Below, one piece after another: positions 34,519 through 45,206 of a stretch of DNA of 60,015 nt; position 1 is the first letter of the stretch; the number at the start of each line of letters is the position of its first letter. The stretch is from Betaproteobacteria bacterium (lineage in GTDB: Bacteria; Pseudomonadota; Gammaproteobacteria; Burkholderiales; Rhodocyclaceae). The stretch is taken from NCBI GenBank assembly GCA_016194935.1, contig JACQAO010000102.1, forward strand, positions 1-60,015, given 5' to 3'. The translations under genes were made by a program, and so were the position numbers. Below the pieces are notes generated by a model that was given only the letters and a program-made list of their open reading frames with translations, did no database searches and had not been told where the DNA came from.

Positions 34519-35090
34519 GTCCTAAAGCCCGTAACATCCTGTTGATTGCTGCGATAGCGTTGCTGGCCGCCGGAACCGGGTTTATCGCCGCCAATTTCCA
34601 GCATCAGCCCCCCTCCACAGTCACCGCTCCGCAAGTTCCCGCCGTGGCTGCCCAACAATTGCTGGCGCTGACCCTGCCCGATCCGGCCAAAGTTAATCAG
34701 GGCCTGCGGCAGTGGCGCGGCAAATTGCTGGTAGTAAATTTCTGGGCAACCTGGTGCCCGCCATGCCGCGAAGAGATGCCGGGGTTTTCACGACTGCATG
34801 CAAAATATGCTGCTAAAAATGTCCAATTTGTCGGGATCGCCATCGATAATGCCGATAAAGTTCAAGAATTTTCACTCCAGACCCCAGTCTCTTACCCTCT
34901 CCTGGTCGGGGGGCCGGCATTGATGCCACTCATGGCTGAATTGGGTGACGCCGCAGGAGGCTTGCCCTTTACAGTGATCATCGGGCGTGACGGAACCCTG
35001 CGCCAAACCCACTTGGGAATCTGGAAAGAGTCCTCGCTGGAAGACAGTCTGAACGCCTTGATGGAGCAGCGTAAGACCCTATTTCAGTAG
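34515..35090 (+). CDS. tlpA: TlpA/ResA-family thiol-disulfide oxidoreductase
   Basis: 191 aa from TTG 34515, supported by CTGGAG five bases upstream and by overlap with the preceding stop. An N-terminal membrane anchor (ILLIAAIALLAAGTGFIAA) leads to a periplasmic thioredoxin fold with the active site VNFWATWCPPCREEMPGF (CPPC) and a cis-Pro segment GGLPFTVIIGRDGTL. Such proteins reduce apocytochrome c or other exported disulfides, usually fed by DsbD/CcdA; a dsbD gene is in this window. The last codons (KTLFQ and the stop) lie in the left arm of a MITE-like element, so its C-terminus may differ from the ancestral one. Confidence 0.88.
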   Translation: MSPKARNILLIAAIALLAAGTGFIAANFQHQPPSTVTAPQVPAVAAQQLLALTLPDPAKVNQGLRQWRGKLLVVNFWATWCPPCREEMPGFSRLHAKYAAKNVQFVGIAIDNADKVQEFSLQTPVSYPLLVGGPALMPLMAELGDAAGGLPFTVIIGRDGTLRQTHLGIWKESSLEDSLNALMEQRKTLFQ

Positions 35091-35340
35091 GAATCGTACC
35101 CCGCGTTGAGGGCAGGGCCGGATGGATGCAAGGCGCGACGCTTGCCAAAGGGTGTTCCCTTGGCAAGCGTCGCAACGCCGCAGACGCCGGCCCTGGCCTC
35201 AACCCGAAGGGCCGCCGGGCTTTGCGCGCGCCGCGGCGTTGCCGGACGCTTGCAGGGAGTGACCCTGCGGCGCTCCCTCCGCCTTGCATCGCATCCCAAA
35301 GCCCGGCGGCGCGGGGTACGATTCCTGCTGAAATAGGGTC
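35075..35340. mobile_element. MITE-like palindromic element, 266 bp
   Basis: Terminal inverted repeats of 31 bp: left 35075-35105 and right 35310-35340, differing at one position. The outermost bases are GACCCTATTTCAG. TAA flanks both ends and may be a 3-bp target duplication. Inside are nested hairpins: 35105-35121 pairs with 35187-35203 (one mismatch); 35135-35152 pairs with 35157-35173 (one extra A); 35211-35224 pairs perfectly with 35297-35310. No coding capacity. It sits between tlpA and aroQ, with the tlpA stop codon in its left arm. Confidence 0.75.
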
Positions 35341-35390
35341 TAAGCCGCCGGACTGGACAAACTGCATCGATTTGCGGCAAACTTGCGGCT

Positions 35391-35879
35391 ATGTCCAAGA
35401 AAACAGGCGCTCAAAAGACTGCCAAGGCCGATCCGGGGCTACGCATTCTGGTACTCCACGGCCCCAACCTGAACCTGCTAGGCACACGCGAACCAGGGGT
35501 TTATGGCCGGATTACCCTGGCCGAAATACATCGTGGCATGGAAGCCCAGGGAAAGGCAGCCGGGGTGCGGATAGAAAGCTACCAGAGCAACAGCGAGGGG
35601 GATCTGATAGACCGCGTTCAGTCCGCCGCCAGCGAAGGAATCGCCTTCATCATCATCAATCCCGCCGCATACACGCATACCAGCATTGCGCTGCGTGACG
35701 CCCTGGCGGCGGTGGCAATACCCTTCATAGAAGTCCACCTGTCCAACATCCACGCGCGCGAACCTTTCCGCCAGCATTCCTATTTTTCCGGCATCGCTGT
35801 CGGTGTCATCTGCGGCCTTGGCGCGCAGGGCTATGAACTTGCCCTTGCCGCCGCTCTGGAACGCATCCGCCCATCCTGA
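35391..35879 (+). CDS. aroQ: Type II 3-dehydroquinate dehydratase
   Basis: 162 aa. Third step of the shikimate pathway, dehydrating 3-dehydroquinate. Active-site motifs: [19 protein letters not shown] (with the catalytic Tyr), [32 protein letters not shown], and [20 protein letters not shown] (with the catalytic His region). The N-terminal 16 residues are a basic extension. It begins 50 bases after the MITE-like element and precedes accB, a common betaproteobacterial order. Confidence 0.95.
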   Translation: MSKKTGAQKTAKADPGLRILVLHGPNLNLLGTREPGVYGRITLAEIHRGMEAQGKAAGVRIESYQSNSEGDLIDRVQSAASEGIAFIIINPAAYTHTSIALRDALAAVAIPFIEVHLSNIHAREPFRQHSYFSGIAVGVICGLGAQGYELALAAALERIRPS

Positions 35880-35934
35880 ACCACGCGGCGCAGCGCTTGC
35901 CGCGCAGCCGCACATTGACCTGCCAGGAGCCTGC

Positions 35935-36384
<450 letters not shown>

Positions 36385-36385
36385 T

Positions 36386-37756
36386 ATGGCCATGTTCGAA
36401 AAGATTTTGATCGCCAACCGGGGCGAAATCGCGCTGCGCATCCAGCGTGCCTGCCGCGAGCTGGGCATCAAGACCGTGGTGGTGCATTCCACCGCCGACA
36501 CCGAGGCAAAATACGTCAAACTCGCCGACGAGTCGGTCTGCATCGGCCCGCCGGCCTCATCCGGCAGTTATCTCAATATTCCGGCGATCATCTCGGCAGC
36601 CGAAGTCACCGATGCCGAAGCGATCCATCCCGGCTATGGCTTTCTCTCGGAAAACGCCGGTTTCGCCGAGCGCGTCGAAAAATCCGGCTTCGTGTTTATC
36701 GGGCCGCGCCCGGAAACCATCGCCCTGATGGGTGACAAGGTCAGCGCCAAAGACGCCATGAAAGCCGCCGGGGTACCCTGCGTACCTGGCTCCGAAGGCG
36801 CATTGCCGGATGACCCCAAGGAGATCGTCAAGATCGCCCGCGCCATTGGTTATCCCGTCATCATCAAGGCGGCGGGCGGCGGCGGCGGGCGCGGCATGCG
36901 CGTGGTGCACACCGAAGCCGCACTCAACAACGCGGTGAATATGACACGCGCCGAAGCCGGTGCGGCATTCGGCAATCCCGTCGTGTATATGGAGAAATAT
37001 CTTGAGAATCCGCGTCACATAGAAATCCAGATTCTCGCCGACAGCTTCAAGAACGCCGTCTATCTGGGCGAGCGTGATTGCTCGATGCAACGCCGCCACC
37101 AGAAGGTGATCGAGGAGGCGCCGGCGCCGGAGGTCAACCGCCGCCTGATTGCCAAGGTTGGCGAACGCTGCGCCGAGGCCTGCCGCAAGATCAACTATCG
37201 CGGCGCCGGCACCTTCGAGTTCCTGTTCGAGAACGACGAGTTCTACTTCATCGAGATGAATACGCGGGTGCAGGTCGAGCATCCGGTCACCGAACAGGTC
37301 ACCGGCATCGACATCGTCCAGGCGCAGATCCGCATCGCCGCCGGGGAGAAGCTGTGGTTTCGCCAACGCGACGTGGTACTCAAGGGTCACGCCATCGAGT
37401 GCCGCATCAATGCCGAGGATCCGTACAAATTTACGCCATCTCCCGGCAATATCCTTTCCTATCATCCGCCCGGCGGGCCTGGCATTCGCGTCGACACCCA
37501 TATTTACCAGGGCTACACGATACCTCCGCACTACGACTCGATGATCGGCAAGGTCATCGCCTACGGCGATACCCGCGACCAGGCCATCCGCCGCATGCGT
37601 ATCGCCCTCTCTGAAATGGTGGTGGAAGGCATCAAGACCAATATCCCGCTGCATCAGGAGTTGATGCACGATGCACGCTTCATCGAAGGCGGCGCCAATA
37701 TCCATTACCTGGAAGAAAAGCTCGCGGCCAAGGACGAGGCCACCAAAGGGAAATAA
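36386..37756 (+). CDS. accC: Biotin carboxylase subunit of acetyl-CoA carboxylase
   Basis: 456 aa, close to the E. coli length. ATP-grasp enzyme that carboxylates biotin on AccB. Motifs: [20 protein letters not shown], the ATP glycine loop [34 protein letters not shown], and [16 protein letters not shown]. An internal ATG six bases downstream ([12 protein letters not shown]) is the start used in many relatives. Operon accB-accC-prmA. Confidence 0.96.
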   Translation: MAMFEKILIANRGEIALRIQRACRELGIKTVVVHSTADTEAKYVKLADESVCIGPPASSGSYLNIPAIISAAEVTDAEAIHPGYGFLSENAGFAERVEKSGFVFIGPRPETIALMGDKVSAKDAMKAAGVPCVPGSEGALPDDPKEIVKIARAIGYPVIIKAAGGGGGRGMRVVHTEAALNNAVNMTRAEAGAAFGNPVVYMEKYLENPRHIEIQILADSFKNAVYLGERDCSMQRRHQKVIEEAPAPEVNRRLIAKVGERCAEACRKINYRGAGTFEFLFENDEFYFIEMNTRVQVEHPVTEQVTGIDIVQAQIRIAAGEKLWFRQRDVVLKGHAIECRINAEDPYKFTPSPGNILSYHPPGGPGIRVDTHIYQGYTIPPHYDSMIGKVIAYGDTRDQAIRRMRIALSEMVVEGIKTNIPLHQELMHDARFIEGGANIHYLEEKLAAKDEATKGK

Positions 37757-37759
37757 ATC

Positions 37760-38689
37760 ATGTGGCAGAGTGTCGCCCTCGTCGCCGACGCCGATCACGC
37801 CGATGCCCTCTCGGATGCGCTGCTCGCGCAAGGCGCCATTACAGTGAGCGTCGAAGATGCGCAGGCCGGCACGCCGGACGAGACGCCCCAGTTCGGCGAG
37901 CCGGGCAGCCCTGCGTGTGATTCTCCACCTTTGTGGCTGCACAGCCGCGTCATCGCCTTGTTCGATCCTGCCGGCGACGACCCCCACGCGCTAAGCAACC
38001 GCATTGCCGCCGCCTGCCGCAGCATCGGCATCGTTGCGCCGCCGGATATTCATATCGAGGACGTCGCCGAACAGGACTGGGTGCAATTGACGCAATCGCA
38101 GTTTGAACCGATACGCATCAACGACCGCCTGTGGATCGTCCCCACCTGGCATGCCGCGCCTGATCCGGCGGCCATCAACCTGGCGCTCGATCCCGGCATG
38201 GCTTTCGGCACCGGCTCGCACCCGACCACGCGGCTGTGCCTGGAATGGCTGTGCGAAAACCTGCGAAGCGGCGAGACGGTGCTGGATTACGGCTGCGGTT
38301 CCGGCATCCTGGGAATCGCCGCCGCCAGGCTCGGCGCGGCCCGGGTACTCGGCGTCGATCTCGACGACCATGCGCTGGAGGCTGCCCGCAGCAATGCCGT
38401 TGCCAACAAAGTCGCGCTGGAACTACGGCACTCGCGCGCACCGCTGAACGAAACCTTCGACCGGGTGGTCGCCAATATCCTCACCAATCCAATATGCGTA
38501 CTGGCGCCGCTGCTCACAGCACGCCTGGCAACGGATGCAGGGAGGAAAAACACCAGCGGTCGGCTGGCGTTGTCCGGCGTGCTGGAGACTCAAGCCGCTG
38601 AAGTCATCGCCGCTTATGCGCCGTTCCTGCCATTGCGTGTTGCCGCGACGCTGGATGGCTGGGTGCGCCTGGAAAGCGCCGCATCATGA
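37760..38689 (+). CDS. prmA: Ribosomal protein L11 methyltransferase
   Basis: 309 aa. Trimethylates ribosomal protein L11. The N-terminal substrate-binding domain starts MWQSVALVADADHADAL. The catalytic domain has DPGMAFGTGSHPTTRLCLEW, the SAM-binding VLDYGCGSGILGIAAARLGA, and FDRVVANILTNPICVLAPLL (NPPY-like NIL motif typical of PrmA). Starts three bases after accC and overlaps the next gene by four bases. Confidence 0.94.
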   Translation: MWQSVALVADADHADALSDALLAQGAITVSVEDAQAGTPDETPQFGEPGSPACDSPPLWLHSRVIALFDPAGDDPHALSNRIAAACRSIGIVAPPDIHIEDVAEQDWVQLTQSQFEPIRINDRLWIVPTWHAAPDPAAINLALDPGMAFGTGSHPTTRLCLEWLCENLRSGETVLDYGCGSGILGIAAARLGAARVLGVDLDDHALEAARSNAVANKVALELRHSRAPLNETFDRVVANILTNPICVLAPLLTARLATDAGRKNTSGRLALSGVLETQAAEVIAAYAPFLPLRVAATLDGWVRLESAAS

Positions 38690-39495
38690 TGATCACGCGC
38701 TGCCCTGGCTGCACGACCACCTTCCGGGTCACTCCGGAGCAACTCAAGGCCCGTCATGGCAAGGTTCGCTGCGGTCAATGCCAACACGTCTTCAATGCGC
38801 TCGACACGCTGCTCGATGCGGCGGTTGAACCGCCGCCGGCGCCCATTGAGATTGCCGAGCCCGCTGAGCACATTGATCTACAGTTGGAATTTCCCGTCAT
38901 GGAGGAAACCTCCGGAGAAATTTCCGAACCAGGCCCGGTAGATCCCGCTCCGCCTGACGAGGCTGATGCCGAAGAGCAACTGCCGGCGCCGGAACCTCCG
39001 GCAAAACCATCATCATTACGCACCTGGGCATGGGCGCTCGCCGCGATGCTGGCCTTGTTGGCGCTGCTGTTGCAAGCTGTCGTGCAATTTCGCGTGGAGC
39101 TGAGCGTGTTGTCGCCGCAGACTAAACCTGCACTGTTGTCCATGTGCGCAATACTCGGCTGCGACCTGCCCCTGCCAAGCAAGGCCGACCTGATCGGCAT
39201 CGAAACGTCCGACCTGAACCCCGGCCAGAATGGGCAACTGGTGCTGGCGGCAACGCTGAAAAATCGCGCGCCTTTCGTTCAGGCCTACCCATATCTGGAA
39301 TTGACGCTGACGGACACCGATGATCGGCCCCTGGTGCGCAAGGTGCTGCCGCCATCGGATTACCTGCATGGAGGCATGAATCCGGCTTCAGGATTTCCCG
39401 CCAACAGCGATGTTGCCGTGAGCCTGACGCTGATGCTCGACAACCCAGTCAATACCGCAGCATCCGGATACCGGCTTTATCTTTTCTATCCGTAA
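38686..39495 (+). CDS. Zinc-ribbon DUF3426 membrane protein
   Basis: 269 aa. The N-terminal zinc ribbon (MJ0042 type) has [15 protein letters not shown] and [13 protein letters not shown] (two CxxC pairs). A Pro/Glu-rich acidic linker follows, then one membrane helix near [20 protein letters not shown]. The C-terminal DUF3426 domain ([33 protein letters not shown]) should lie in the periplasm. Regularly found behind prmA in betaproteobacteria; function unknown. Start overlaps the prmA stop (ATGA). Confidence 0.85.
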   Translation: MMITRCPGCTTTFRVTPEQLKARHGKVRCGQCQHVFNALDTLLDAAVEPPPAPIEIAEPAEHIDLQLEFPVMEETSGEISEPGPVDPAPPDEADAEEQLPAPEPPAKPSSLRTWAWALAAMLALLALLLQAVVQFRVELSVLSPQTKPALLSMCAILGCDLPLPSKADLIGIETSDLNPGQNGQLVLAATLKNRAPFVQAYPYLELTLTDTDDRPLVRKVLPPSDYLHGGMNPASGFPANSDVAVSLTLMLDNPVNTAASGYRLYLFYP

Positions 39496-39556
39496 GTGTA
39501 TTCTGCGCATCTTGCATATCCTGCAACGCCCCCCCCCTCAAGAAGGAGCAACGACC

Positions 39557-40057
39557 ATGACGACCGTTAAACTCGGCGGCAATCCGATACACCTGAGCGG
39601 CCAGTTTCCGCAAGCCGGCCAGAAAGCGGTGGCTTTTTCACTGGTCGCCGCAGACCTCTCCAACAAGACGCTCAAGGATTTTGCCGGCAAGCGCAAGGTA
39701 CTCAACATCGTCCCCAGCCTTGACACGCCGACCTGCGCCACCTCCACTCGAAAATTCAACGAACACGCCAGCAGTCTGCCGAATACCGTGGTATTGGTGA
39801 TCTCCGCCGACCTGCCCTTTGCCATGAGCCGCTTCTGCGCCACGGAAGGCTTGAAGAATGTCATCCCGCTATCCACCATGCGCGGTCGTGAATTCATGAG
39901 CAACTACGGCGTTGAGATCACCGACGGCCCGCTGGCCGGTGTAACCGCCCGCGCCGTGGTGGTGCTCGACGAAAATGACAAGGTAATACACGCCGAGCTG
40001 GTGCCGGAAATCAAAAACGAGCCGAACTACGACACGGCACTGGCGGCCCTTGGCTGA
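39557..40057 (+). CDS. tpx: Thiol peroxidase, atypical 2-Cys peroxiredoxin
   Basis: 166 aa from ATG 39557, behind GAAGGAG. Peroxidatic Cys in [19 protein letters not shown] and resolving Cys in [17 protein letters not shown], the Tpx spacing. Reduces hydrogen and organic peroxides with thioredoxin. N-terminal [19 protein letters not shown] is characteristic. A run of eight C's lies just upstream (39531-39538). Followed by a PfkB kinase. Confidence 0.95.
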   Translation: MTTVKLGGNPIHLSGQFPQAGQKAVAFSLVAADLSNKTLKDFAGKRKVLNIVPSLDTPTCATSTRKFNEHASSLPNTVVLVISADLPFAMSRFCATEGLKNVIPLSTMRGREFMSNYGVEITDGPLAGVTARAVVVLDENDKVIHAELVPEIKNEPNYDTALAALG

Positions 40058-40102
40058 ACTTCGCCGCCACCGCGAACTGGCCTGTTTTTTGGGCGACTCC
40101 CC

Positions 40103-41038
40103 ATGAAAGCACTGATTTGCGGCTCCATCGCCTATGACACGATCATGGTGTTTCCTGATCGTTTCCAGAATCACATCCTGCCCGAACAGATTCACATCCT
40201 CAACGTTTCCTTTGTCGTCCCCGACATGCGGCGCGAGTACGGCGGATGTGCCGGCAACATTGCCTACAATCTTCAACTGCTCGGCGGCAACCCGCTGATC
40301 ATGGCGACCGTCGGCCAGGACAGCGGGCTTTACCTGCAACGCTTACAAGACCTCAAGCTCGACGCCCGTCATGTGCGGGAAATCCCCGACAGCTATACCG
40401 CGCAGGCCTTCATCACTACCGACCTCGACGCCAACCAGATCAACGCCTTTCATCCAGGCGCAATGAATTCCTCTCATCACAATCATATTGGCGATGCGCA
40501 GGGGGTCTCGCTCGGCATTATTGCGCCGGATGGCCGCGACGGAATGCTCCAGCATGCGCAGGAATTTCACGCTGCCGGGATTCCGTTTATTTTTGACCCA
40601 GGGCAGCAGTTGCCGATGTTCAATGGCGAAGAGTTACTGAATTTTATGCAACTTGCCGACTACTGCACGGTCAACGACTACGAGGCCAAGTTGTTGTGCG
40701 ACCGCACCGGTCAATCGCTCGAGCAACTGGCGCGCAGCGTCAAGGCGCTGATCGTCACGCTGGGCGGCAAAGGTTCGGAGATTTATGCCGATGGTCAACG
40801 GTTTGATATTCCCAGCGTTAAACCGGATGCGGTGATTGATCCCACCGGTTGCGGCGACGCTCATCGCGCCGGCCTGCTCTACGGCATCGGACAGGGCTGG
40901 GAATGGCAACAGACTGGCCGGCTGGCCTCGTTGATGGGCGCGCTTAAAATTGCTCATCGCGGCTGCCAGAATCACAAACCACAGCGCGACGATATCGCCG
41001 CGCGTTATCGCGGGGCCTTTGGTCACGCACCCTGGTAA
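40103..41038 (+). CDS. PfkB-family carbohydrate/nucleoside kinase
   Basis: 311 aa ribokinase-fold kinase. Motifs: CGSIAYDTIMVFPDRF, REYGGCAGNIAYNLQLLGG (first PfkB signature), and DPTGCGDAHRAGLLYGI (second signature with the catalytic Asp and anion hole). The ATP-binding region is LIVTLGGKGSEIY. Relatives in betaproteobacteria are annotated as adenosine kinase-like or as carbohydrate kinase; the sequence does not decide the substrate. Confidence 0.88.
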   Translation: MKALICGSIAYDTIMVFPDRFQNHILPEQIHILNVSFVVPDMRREYGGCAGNIAYNLQLLGGNPLIMATVGQDSGLYLQRLQDLKLDARHVREIPDSYTAQAFITTDLDANQINAFHPGAMNSSHHNHIGDAQGVSLGIIAPDGRDGMLQHAQEFHAAGIPFIFDPGQQLPMFNGEELLNFMQLADYCTVNDYEAKLLCDRTGQSLEQLARSVKALIVTLGGKGSEIYADGQRFDIPSVKPDAVIDPTGCGDAHRAGLLYGIGQGWEWQQTGRLASLMGALKIAHRGCQNHKPQRDDIAARYRGAFGHAPW

Positions 41039-41048
41039 AGGAATTGAA

Positions 41049-41510
41049 ATGAACAAGACAACCATGATCGTCGCCGCTCTTGCGGCAAGCGCTGCGCTCC
41101 TGACCGGTTGCGCTACCAGCCAATCGGGCAGCAGTTATCGGCAAAGCCAGGCGCAGCGTGAAATGAATGTGCGTATGGGGGTTGTGGAAAGCGTCCGGCA
41201 GGTCACCCTGCAAGGCAACAGGGACGGCACGGGAACCGCAGTGGGCGGCGTTCTCGGCGGCATCGCCGGCAGCAACGTCGGCGGCGGCAACCGCGGCTCA
41301 GCCGTCGGCACCATCCTCGGCGCAGTCGGCGGCGCTGTAGCGGGCCATGCCATCGAGGAAAACATGACCAAGAAGCCCGGCCTGGAAATCACCGTCAAAT
41401 TCGACAATGGCAGCATGAGCGCCATTACCCAGGAAGCCGACGAGCAGTTTCGCGTCGGCGAAAGAGTGCGCGTACTTTCCGGCGGCGGCACGACGCGCGT
41501 CACGCACTAG
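41049..41510 (+). CDS. Glycine-zipper outer-membrane lipoprotein (SlyB/Pcp-like)
   Basis: 153 aa from ATG 41049. Lipoprotein signal with ASAALLTGCATSQ (lipobox Cys about residue 21). A glycine-zipper stretch (GTAVGGVLGGIAGSNVGG and AVGTILGAVGGAVAGHAIEE) can insert in the outer membrane. A beta-rich C-terminal domain (GLEITVKFDNGSMSAITQEA, FRVGERVRVLSGGG) resembles SlyB. Likely an envelope-integrity lipoprotein. Convergent with apaH, six bases apart. Confidence 0.85.
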   Translation: MNKTTMIVAALAASAALLTGCATSQSGSSYRQSQAQREMNVRMGVVESVRQVTLQGNRDGTGTAVGGVLGGIAGSNVGGGNRGSAVGTILGAVGGAVAGHAIEENMTKKPGLEITVKFDNGSMSAITQEADEQFRVGERVRVLSGGGTTRVTH

Positions 41511-41516
41511 CAATCG

Positions 41517-42323
41517 TTAAACATCGCCGCAGTCGACCTGGAATACCGCGCGATCTTCCAGCCGCACCGCGCTGAGGCGGCCGCCCCACAGGCAGCCGGA
41601 ATCCAGGGTTAATAAATTTTCGGCGAGCGTCAGCCCCAGCGCCGACCAGTGGCCGGTGATCAGTGCATGGCCGGCGCTCTGCCGCTGCGGCGCCTTAAAC
41701 CACGGCAGATAGCCGGGCGGTGCGCTGGCAAGTTCACCCTTGGCGCGAAACTCCATGACGCCCTCGGGCGTACAGAAACGCATGCGCGTCATCGCATTGA
41801 CGATCACCCGCAAACGCGCCCAGCCGGTCAGGTCGTCGCGCCAGGCTGCCGGCTCGCTACCCCACATATGCGCCAGGAACTTCCGGTAATTGCCGGCACG
41901 TAACGCCGCCTCCACCTCGCCCGCCAGCGCCCGCGCCCGCACCACGCTCCACTGCGGCAGCAGGCCGGCATGCACCATGGCAAAATCGTTCTCGACATGC
42001 ATCAGCGACTGCCGCCGCAACCACTCCAGCAATTCATCACGATCCGGCGCCGCGAGGACAGGCCCGAGCGTATCGTCATCGCGCAGCCGGGAACAGCCCT
42101 CGGCCAGCATGATCAGATGCAAATCGTGGTTGCCCAGCACGGTGACGGCGGCGCTGCCGAGATTTTTTACATAGCGCAGCACTTCCAGCGACTGCGGCCC
42201 GCGGTTGACCAGGTCGCCGACCAGCCACAGCCGATCACGCTGACGATCAAAATCGATCTTCACCAGCAACCGTTGCAGCGCTTCGAAGCAACCTTGTATA
42301 TCGCCGATTGCGTAAGTTGCCAT
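41517..42323 (-). CDS. apaH: Symmetrical bis(5'-nucleosyl)-tetraphosphatase
   Basis: 268 aa, the usual ApaH length. Hydrolyses Ap4A to two ADP and removes Np4 RNA caps. Metallophosphatase motifs: [17 protein letters not shown] (DxH-like GDIQG), [16 protein letters not shown], and [16 protein letters not shown] (GNHD), with [10 protein letters not shown] later. It starts eight bases after the WbpM-like gene, so it is probably expressed as the tail of the polysaccharide transcript. Confidence 0.95.
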   Translation of the reverse strand: MATYAIGDIQGCFEALQRLLVKIDFDRQRDRLWLVGDLVNRGPQSLEVLRYVKNLGSAAVTVLGNHDLHLIMLAEGCSRLRDDDTLGPVLAAPDRDELLEWLRRQSLMHVENDFAMVHAGLLPQWSVVRARALAGEVEAALRAGNYRKFLAHMWGSEPAAWRDDLTGWARLRVIVNAMTRMRFCTPEGVMEFRAKGELASAPPGYLPWFKAPQRQSAGHALITGHWSALGLTLAENLLTLDSGCLWGGRLSAVRLEDRAVFQVDCGDV

Positions 42324-42331
42324 CTTGGCGC

Positions 42332-44185
42332 CTATTTCAGCGGGTCTTCAGCCGGGCCATACTCCGGAACGCGCACCGCCAATCCCGCCTTGACCGCATG
42401 CTCATCCTGGTTCCGGCTCTCCAGCCATGACCGCAACCCGGCCAGCCATTCCCGGTCAGGTGGAACGCCGCCTCCGCGCGCCACACGCAGTTTCGGATGA
42501 CGGGTCGGCTGGGTCGTTTCACTATCGGCGAGCAATTCTTCATAGAGCTTCTCGCCGGCGCGCAGGCCGATGAACTCGATGCGAATATCTTCCTCGGTAA
42601 ACCCGGACAGGCGGATCATGTCGCGCGCCAGATCAATGATCCTCACCTGCTCCCCCATATCGAGCACGAAAATCTCGCCACCCTGTCCCATCTGCGCCGC
42701 CTGCAGAACCAGTTGCGCGGCCTCGGGAATCAACATGAAATAGCGCACGATATCCGGATGAGTGACCGTCACCGGCCCGCCTTGGGCAATCTGCTCACGG
42801 AACTTGGGGATCACGCTGCCGCTGCTGCCCAGCACATTACCGAAGCGCACGATGACAAAGCGCGTAGCAGTGACGGTGGCGGTGGCACTTTGGCCTTCTT
42901 CCCCGGCCATCGCCTGGCATACCATCTCCGCCAGGCGCTTGCTGGCGCCCATGACATTGGTGGGGTTCACCGCCTTGTCGGTGGAGATCAGAACAAACCG
43001 GCCGACGCCATGATCCAGCGCAGCCTGCGCCACGCACGCCGTGCCGAGAACATTATTGCGCAGCGCCTGCCAGGCATTCTCGCTCTCCAGCAACGGCACA
43101 TGCTTATAAGCTGCGGCGTGGAACACCACCTCGGGCCGGTACCTGCGAAATACTTCCGCCACACGCTCCGCGTCGCGCACATCGCCGATCAGGCAGGTGG
43201 TGACAAGCGCGGGAAACTGTTTGGCGAATTCCTGTTCGATGCTGTACAACGCGAATTCGGAGATTTCAAACAACACCAACCGGCGGGGCGCATAACGCGC
43301 GATCTGTCGGCACAGCTCGGCGCCGATTGATCCGCCCGCACCCGTCACCAATACCACCTTGTCGCCCAGCAGCCCCTGCAAACCTTCTTCATCGAGCAGC
43401 ACCCGATCACGACCGAGCAGATCTTCAAGCTCGACTTTACGCATCTGCGAGACAGCGACCCGGCCCGACAGCAGATCGTCGAACGAAGGCACCGTCAGCA
43501 ACGTCAACCCGGCCTCGCCCGCCAGCTTGGCGGCGTGGCGGCGCACTGAGTGCGCTGCCGATGGCATCGCCATGATGGCGTGCCGCACATTGTGGCGGCG
43601 CGCCAGCCCGGCAATCTCGGAGAGCGCGCCCAGCACCGGCACGCCATGCAACAGGCGGCGGTGCTTGGCGGTGTCGTCGTCCAGCAAGCCGACCACCAGC
43701 CACTGGCGACTGCGGGCGAGATCGCGGATCAAGGTTAGCGCCGCATCGCCCGCCCCCAGCACCAGCACCGGCTCGCCGACCACAGCGCGAAAACCCTGTA
43801 GATGACCATCTTTCCAGGAGCGGTAAAGGAAGCGGCTGACGCCCATGAAAAGCACCAGCAGAATCGGATACAACACCAGAACCGAACGCGGCACGTCGGA
43901 CAACTGCTGCAGCATGTACAGCAGCAAGGGAACGGTGAGCGCTCCTGCCGCTCCCGCGAAGATGATGCGCTTGAGATCGGGCAGGCTGGCAAAGCGCCAG
44001 AGACCCCGGTAGAGACCGAAGCTCCAGGCAATGCCGCCTTGCAGAATGACTACGCTGGCGAGCGTCGTCAGCAGGCTTTGCTGATAGGTCGGCGGAATAT
44101 CGAAGTTGAAGCGCAGCCAGTAGGCAAGCGCCCAAGCCAGGGCGGCAGCGGCCAGGTCGTGCAGGATGACCAGCAGGCTACGCAT
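42332..44185 (-). CDS. Membrane nucleotide-sugar 4,6-dehydratase (WbpM/CapD family)
   Basis: 617 aa. Four N-terminal membrane helices, a first Rossmann-like domain ([20 protein letters not shown]), then the catalytic SDR domain: [53 protein letters not shown]. The MGASK sequence carries Met where most SDRs have the catalytic Tyr, as is normal in WbpM/FlaA1. Makes UDP-4-keto-6-deoxy sugars, precursors of QuiNAc, FucNAc or bacillosamine. Overlaps the WecA/WbpL-like gene by eight bases. Confidence 0.93.
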   Translation of the reverse strand: MRSLLVILHDLAAAALAWALAYWLRFNFDIPPTYQQSLLTTLASVVILQGGIAWSFGLYRGLWRFASLPDLKRIIFAGAAGALTVPLLLYMLQQLSDVPRSVLVLYPILLVLFMGVSRFLYRSWKDGHLQGFRAVVGEPVLVLGAGDAALTLIRDLARSRQWLVVGLLDDDTAKHRRLLHGVPVLGALSEIAGLARRHNVRHAIMAMPSAAHSVRRHAAKLAGEAGLTLLTVPSFDDLLSGRVAVSQMRKVELEDLLGRDRVLLDEEGLQGLLGDKVVLVTGAGGSIGAELCRQIARYAPRRLVLFEISEFALYSIEQEFAKQFPALVTTCLIGDVRDAERVAEVFRRYRPEVVFHAAAYKHVPLLESENAWQALRNNVLGTACVAQAALDHGVGRFVLISTDKAVNPTNVMGASKRLAEMVCQAMAGEEGQSATATVTATRFVIVRFGNVLGSSGSVIPKFREQIAQGGPVTVTHPDIVRYFMLIPEAAQLVLQAAQMGQGGEIFVLDMGEQVRIIDLARDMIRLSGFTEEDIRIEFIGLRAGEKLYEELLADSETTQPTRHPKLRVARGGGVPPDREWLAGLRSWLESRNQDEHAVKAGLAVRVPEYGPAEDPLK

Positions 44186-45206
44186 GCTCAGCAGCCCCCT
44201 TGGCGGCCCGCAGGAAACCCTGCCAGCGCCTGTCTATGGCCAGCATGATGCCGGCAATCATCGCCAGCCAGGCAACCACCACCAACACCTGCGCCTGCGT
44301 CCCCAACCCCAGTGCCGCCACCGCACTCACCGCCACTCCCGCCATCACCAGGTATTCCGCCACAGCGGTACGCCGATGTCCCCAGCCCATACGGATCAGG
44401 CGTTGGTAGTAATGCTCGCGGTGTGCTTGCCAGAATTGCTCCCCGCGCCAGATGCGCCGCAACAGAGTGACGCCGGCATCGGCCAGAAAAGGGGAGAAAA
44501 CCAGCAGCGGAAACCATAGCGGCCACAAGCCTTGCCGCCAGCCCAACAGCCCCAGGCCGGCAGCGAGAAATCCCAGGGGGATGGAACCGGCATCGCCCAT
44601 GAATACTTTGGCTGGCGGAAAATTGAAAACCAGGAAGCCCCCGGCAGCGGCGGCGACGGCGAAACTCATGCCGGCCATCGGTTCCGCCGCGGCAATCAAT
44701 GCCGCACATGCGTATGCCGAAAATCCGCACAAGGCCATCCCTCCCGCCAGACCATCGGCGCCATCCATGAAGTTATACGCATTGGTCATAAACACCACAT
44801 ACGCCGTCAGCCCCGCCACTCTCCAGACATCTGCGTCGCTACCGTTGAGCCCGAATAAAACCAGCAACAGGGCAGCCGCACCGTGCGCCAACAGGCGCAC
44901 CACAACCGGCAGTCCCCGCCTGTCGTCAACAAACGAAATTCCCGCCAGGGCGGCGGTCAGCAATATCAACAGCGCAGGGCGTTCGGGCAGCAGGCTCCAG
45001 GCGATCAGGGTAGCAAAAATAATTGCGACGCCTCCAACCCTCGGGATAGCAACAGTATGCAGCGAGCGCTGGTTGGGCAGGTCCATCGCCAGATTCCGGG
45101 CAACGCCGGATTTCAGCAGCGCCAGCAATATCAGTACCGACACGCCAAACGGCAGTGCAAGCGACAGGAGCGCCGACAAGCTGATCGCCGATAGTTCGGG
45201 CCTCAT
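44178..45206 (-). CDS. Polyprenyl-phosphate sugar-1-phosphate transferase (WecA/WbpL family)
   Basis: 342 aa with about ten membrane helices. It starts O-unit or capsule assembly by moving a sugar-1-phosphate to undecaprenyl phosphate. Family motifs: MDLPNQRSLHTVAIPRVGGV (substrate loop), NAYNFMDGADGLAGGMAL (catalytic NxxNxxDGxDGLA), FNFPPAKVFMGDAGSIPLGF, and a His-containing cytoplasmic loop REHYYQRLIRMGWGH. Most like WbpL, which uses FucNAc or QuiNAc, consistent with the WbpM-like gene next door. Overlaps both neighbours by a few bases. Confidence 0.92.
   Translation of the reverse strand: MRPELSAISLSALLSLALPFGVSVLILLALLKSGVARNLAMDLPNQRSLHTVAIPRVGGVAIIFATLIAWSLLPERPALLILLTAALAGISFVDDRRGLPVVVRLLAHGAAALLLVLFGLNGSDADVWRVAGLTAYVVFMTNAYNFMDGADGLAGGMALCGFSAYACAALIAAAEPMAGMSFAVAAAAGGFLVFNFPPAKVFMGDAGSIPLGFLAAGLGLLGWRQGLWPLWFPLLVFSPFLADAGVTLLRRIWRGEQFWQAHREHYYQRLIRMGWGHRRTAVAEYLVMAGVAVSAVAALGLGTQAQVLVVVAWLAMIAGIMLAIDRRWQGFLRAAKGAAEHA

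Noticed and set aside
36557..37987. 476-codon minus-strand frame opposite accC
   Set aside because: accC is unambiguous on the other strand, and this frame shows no motif.
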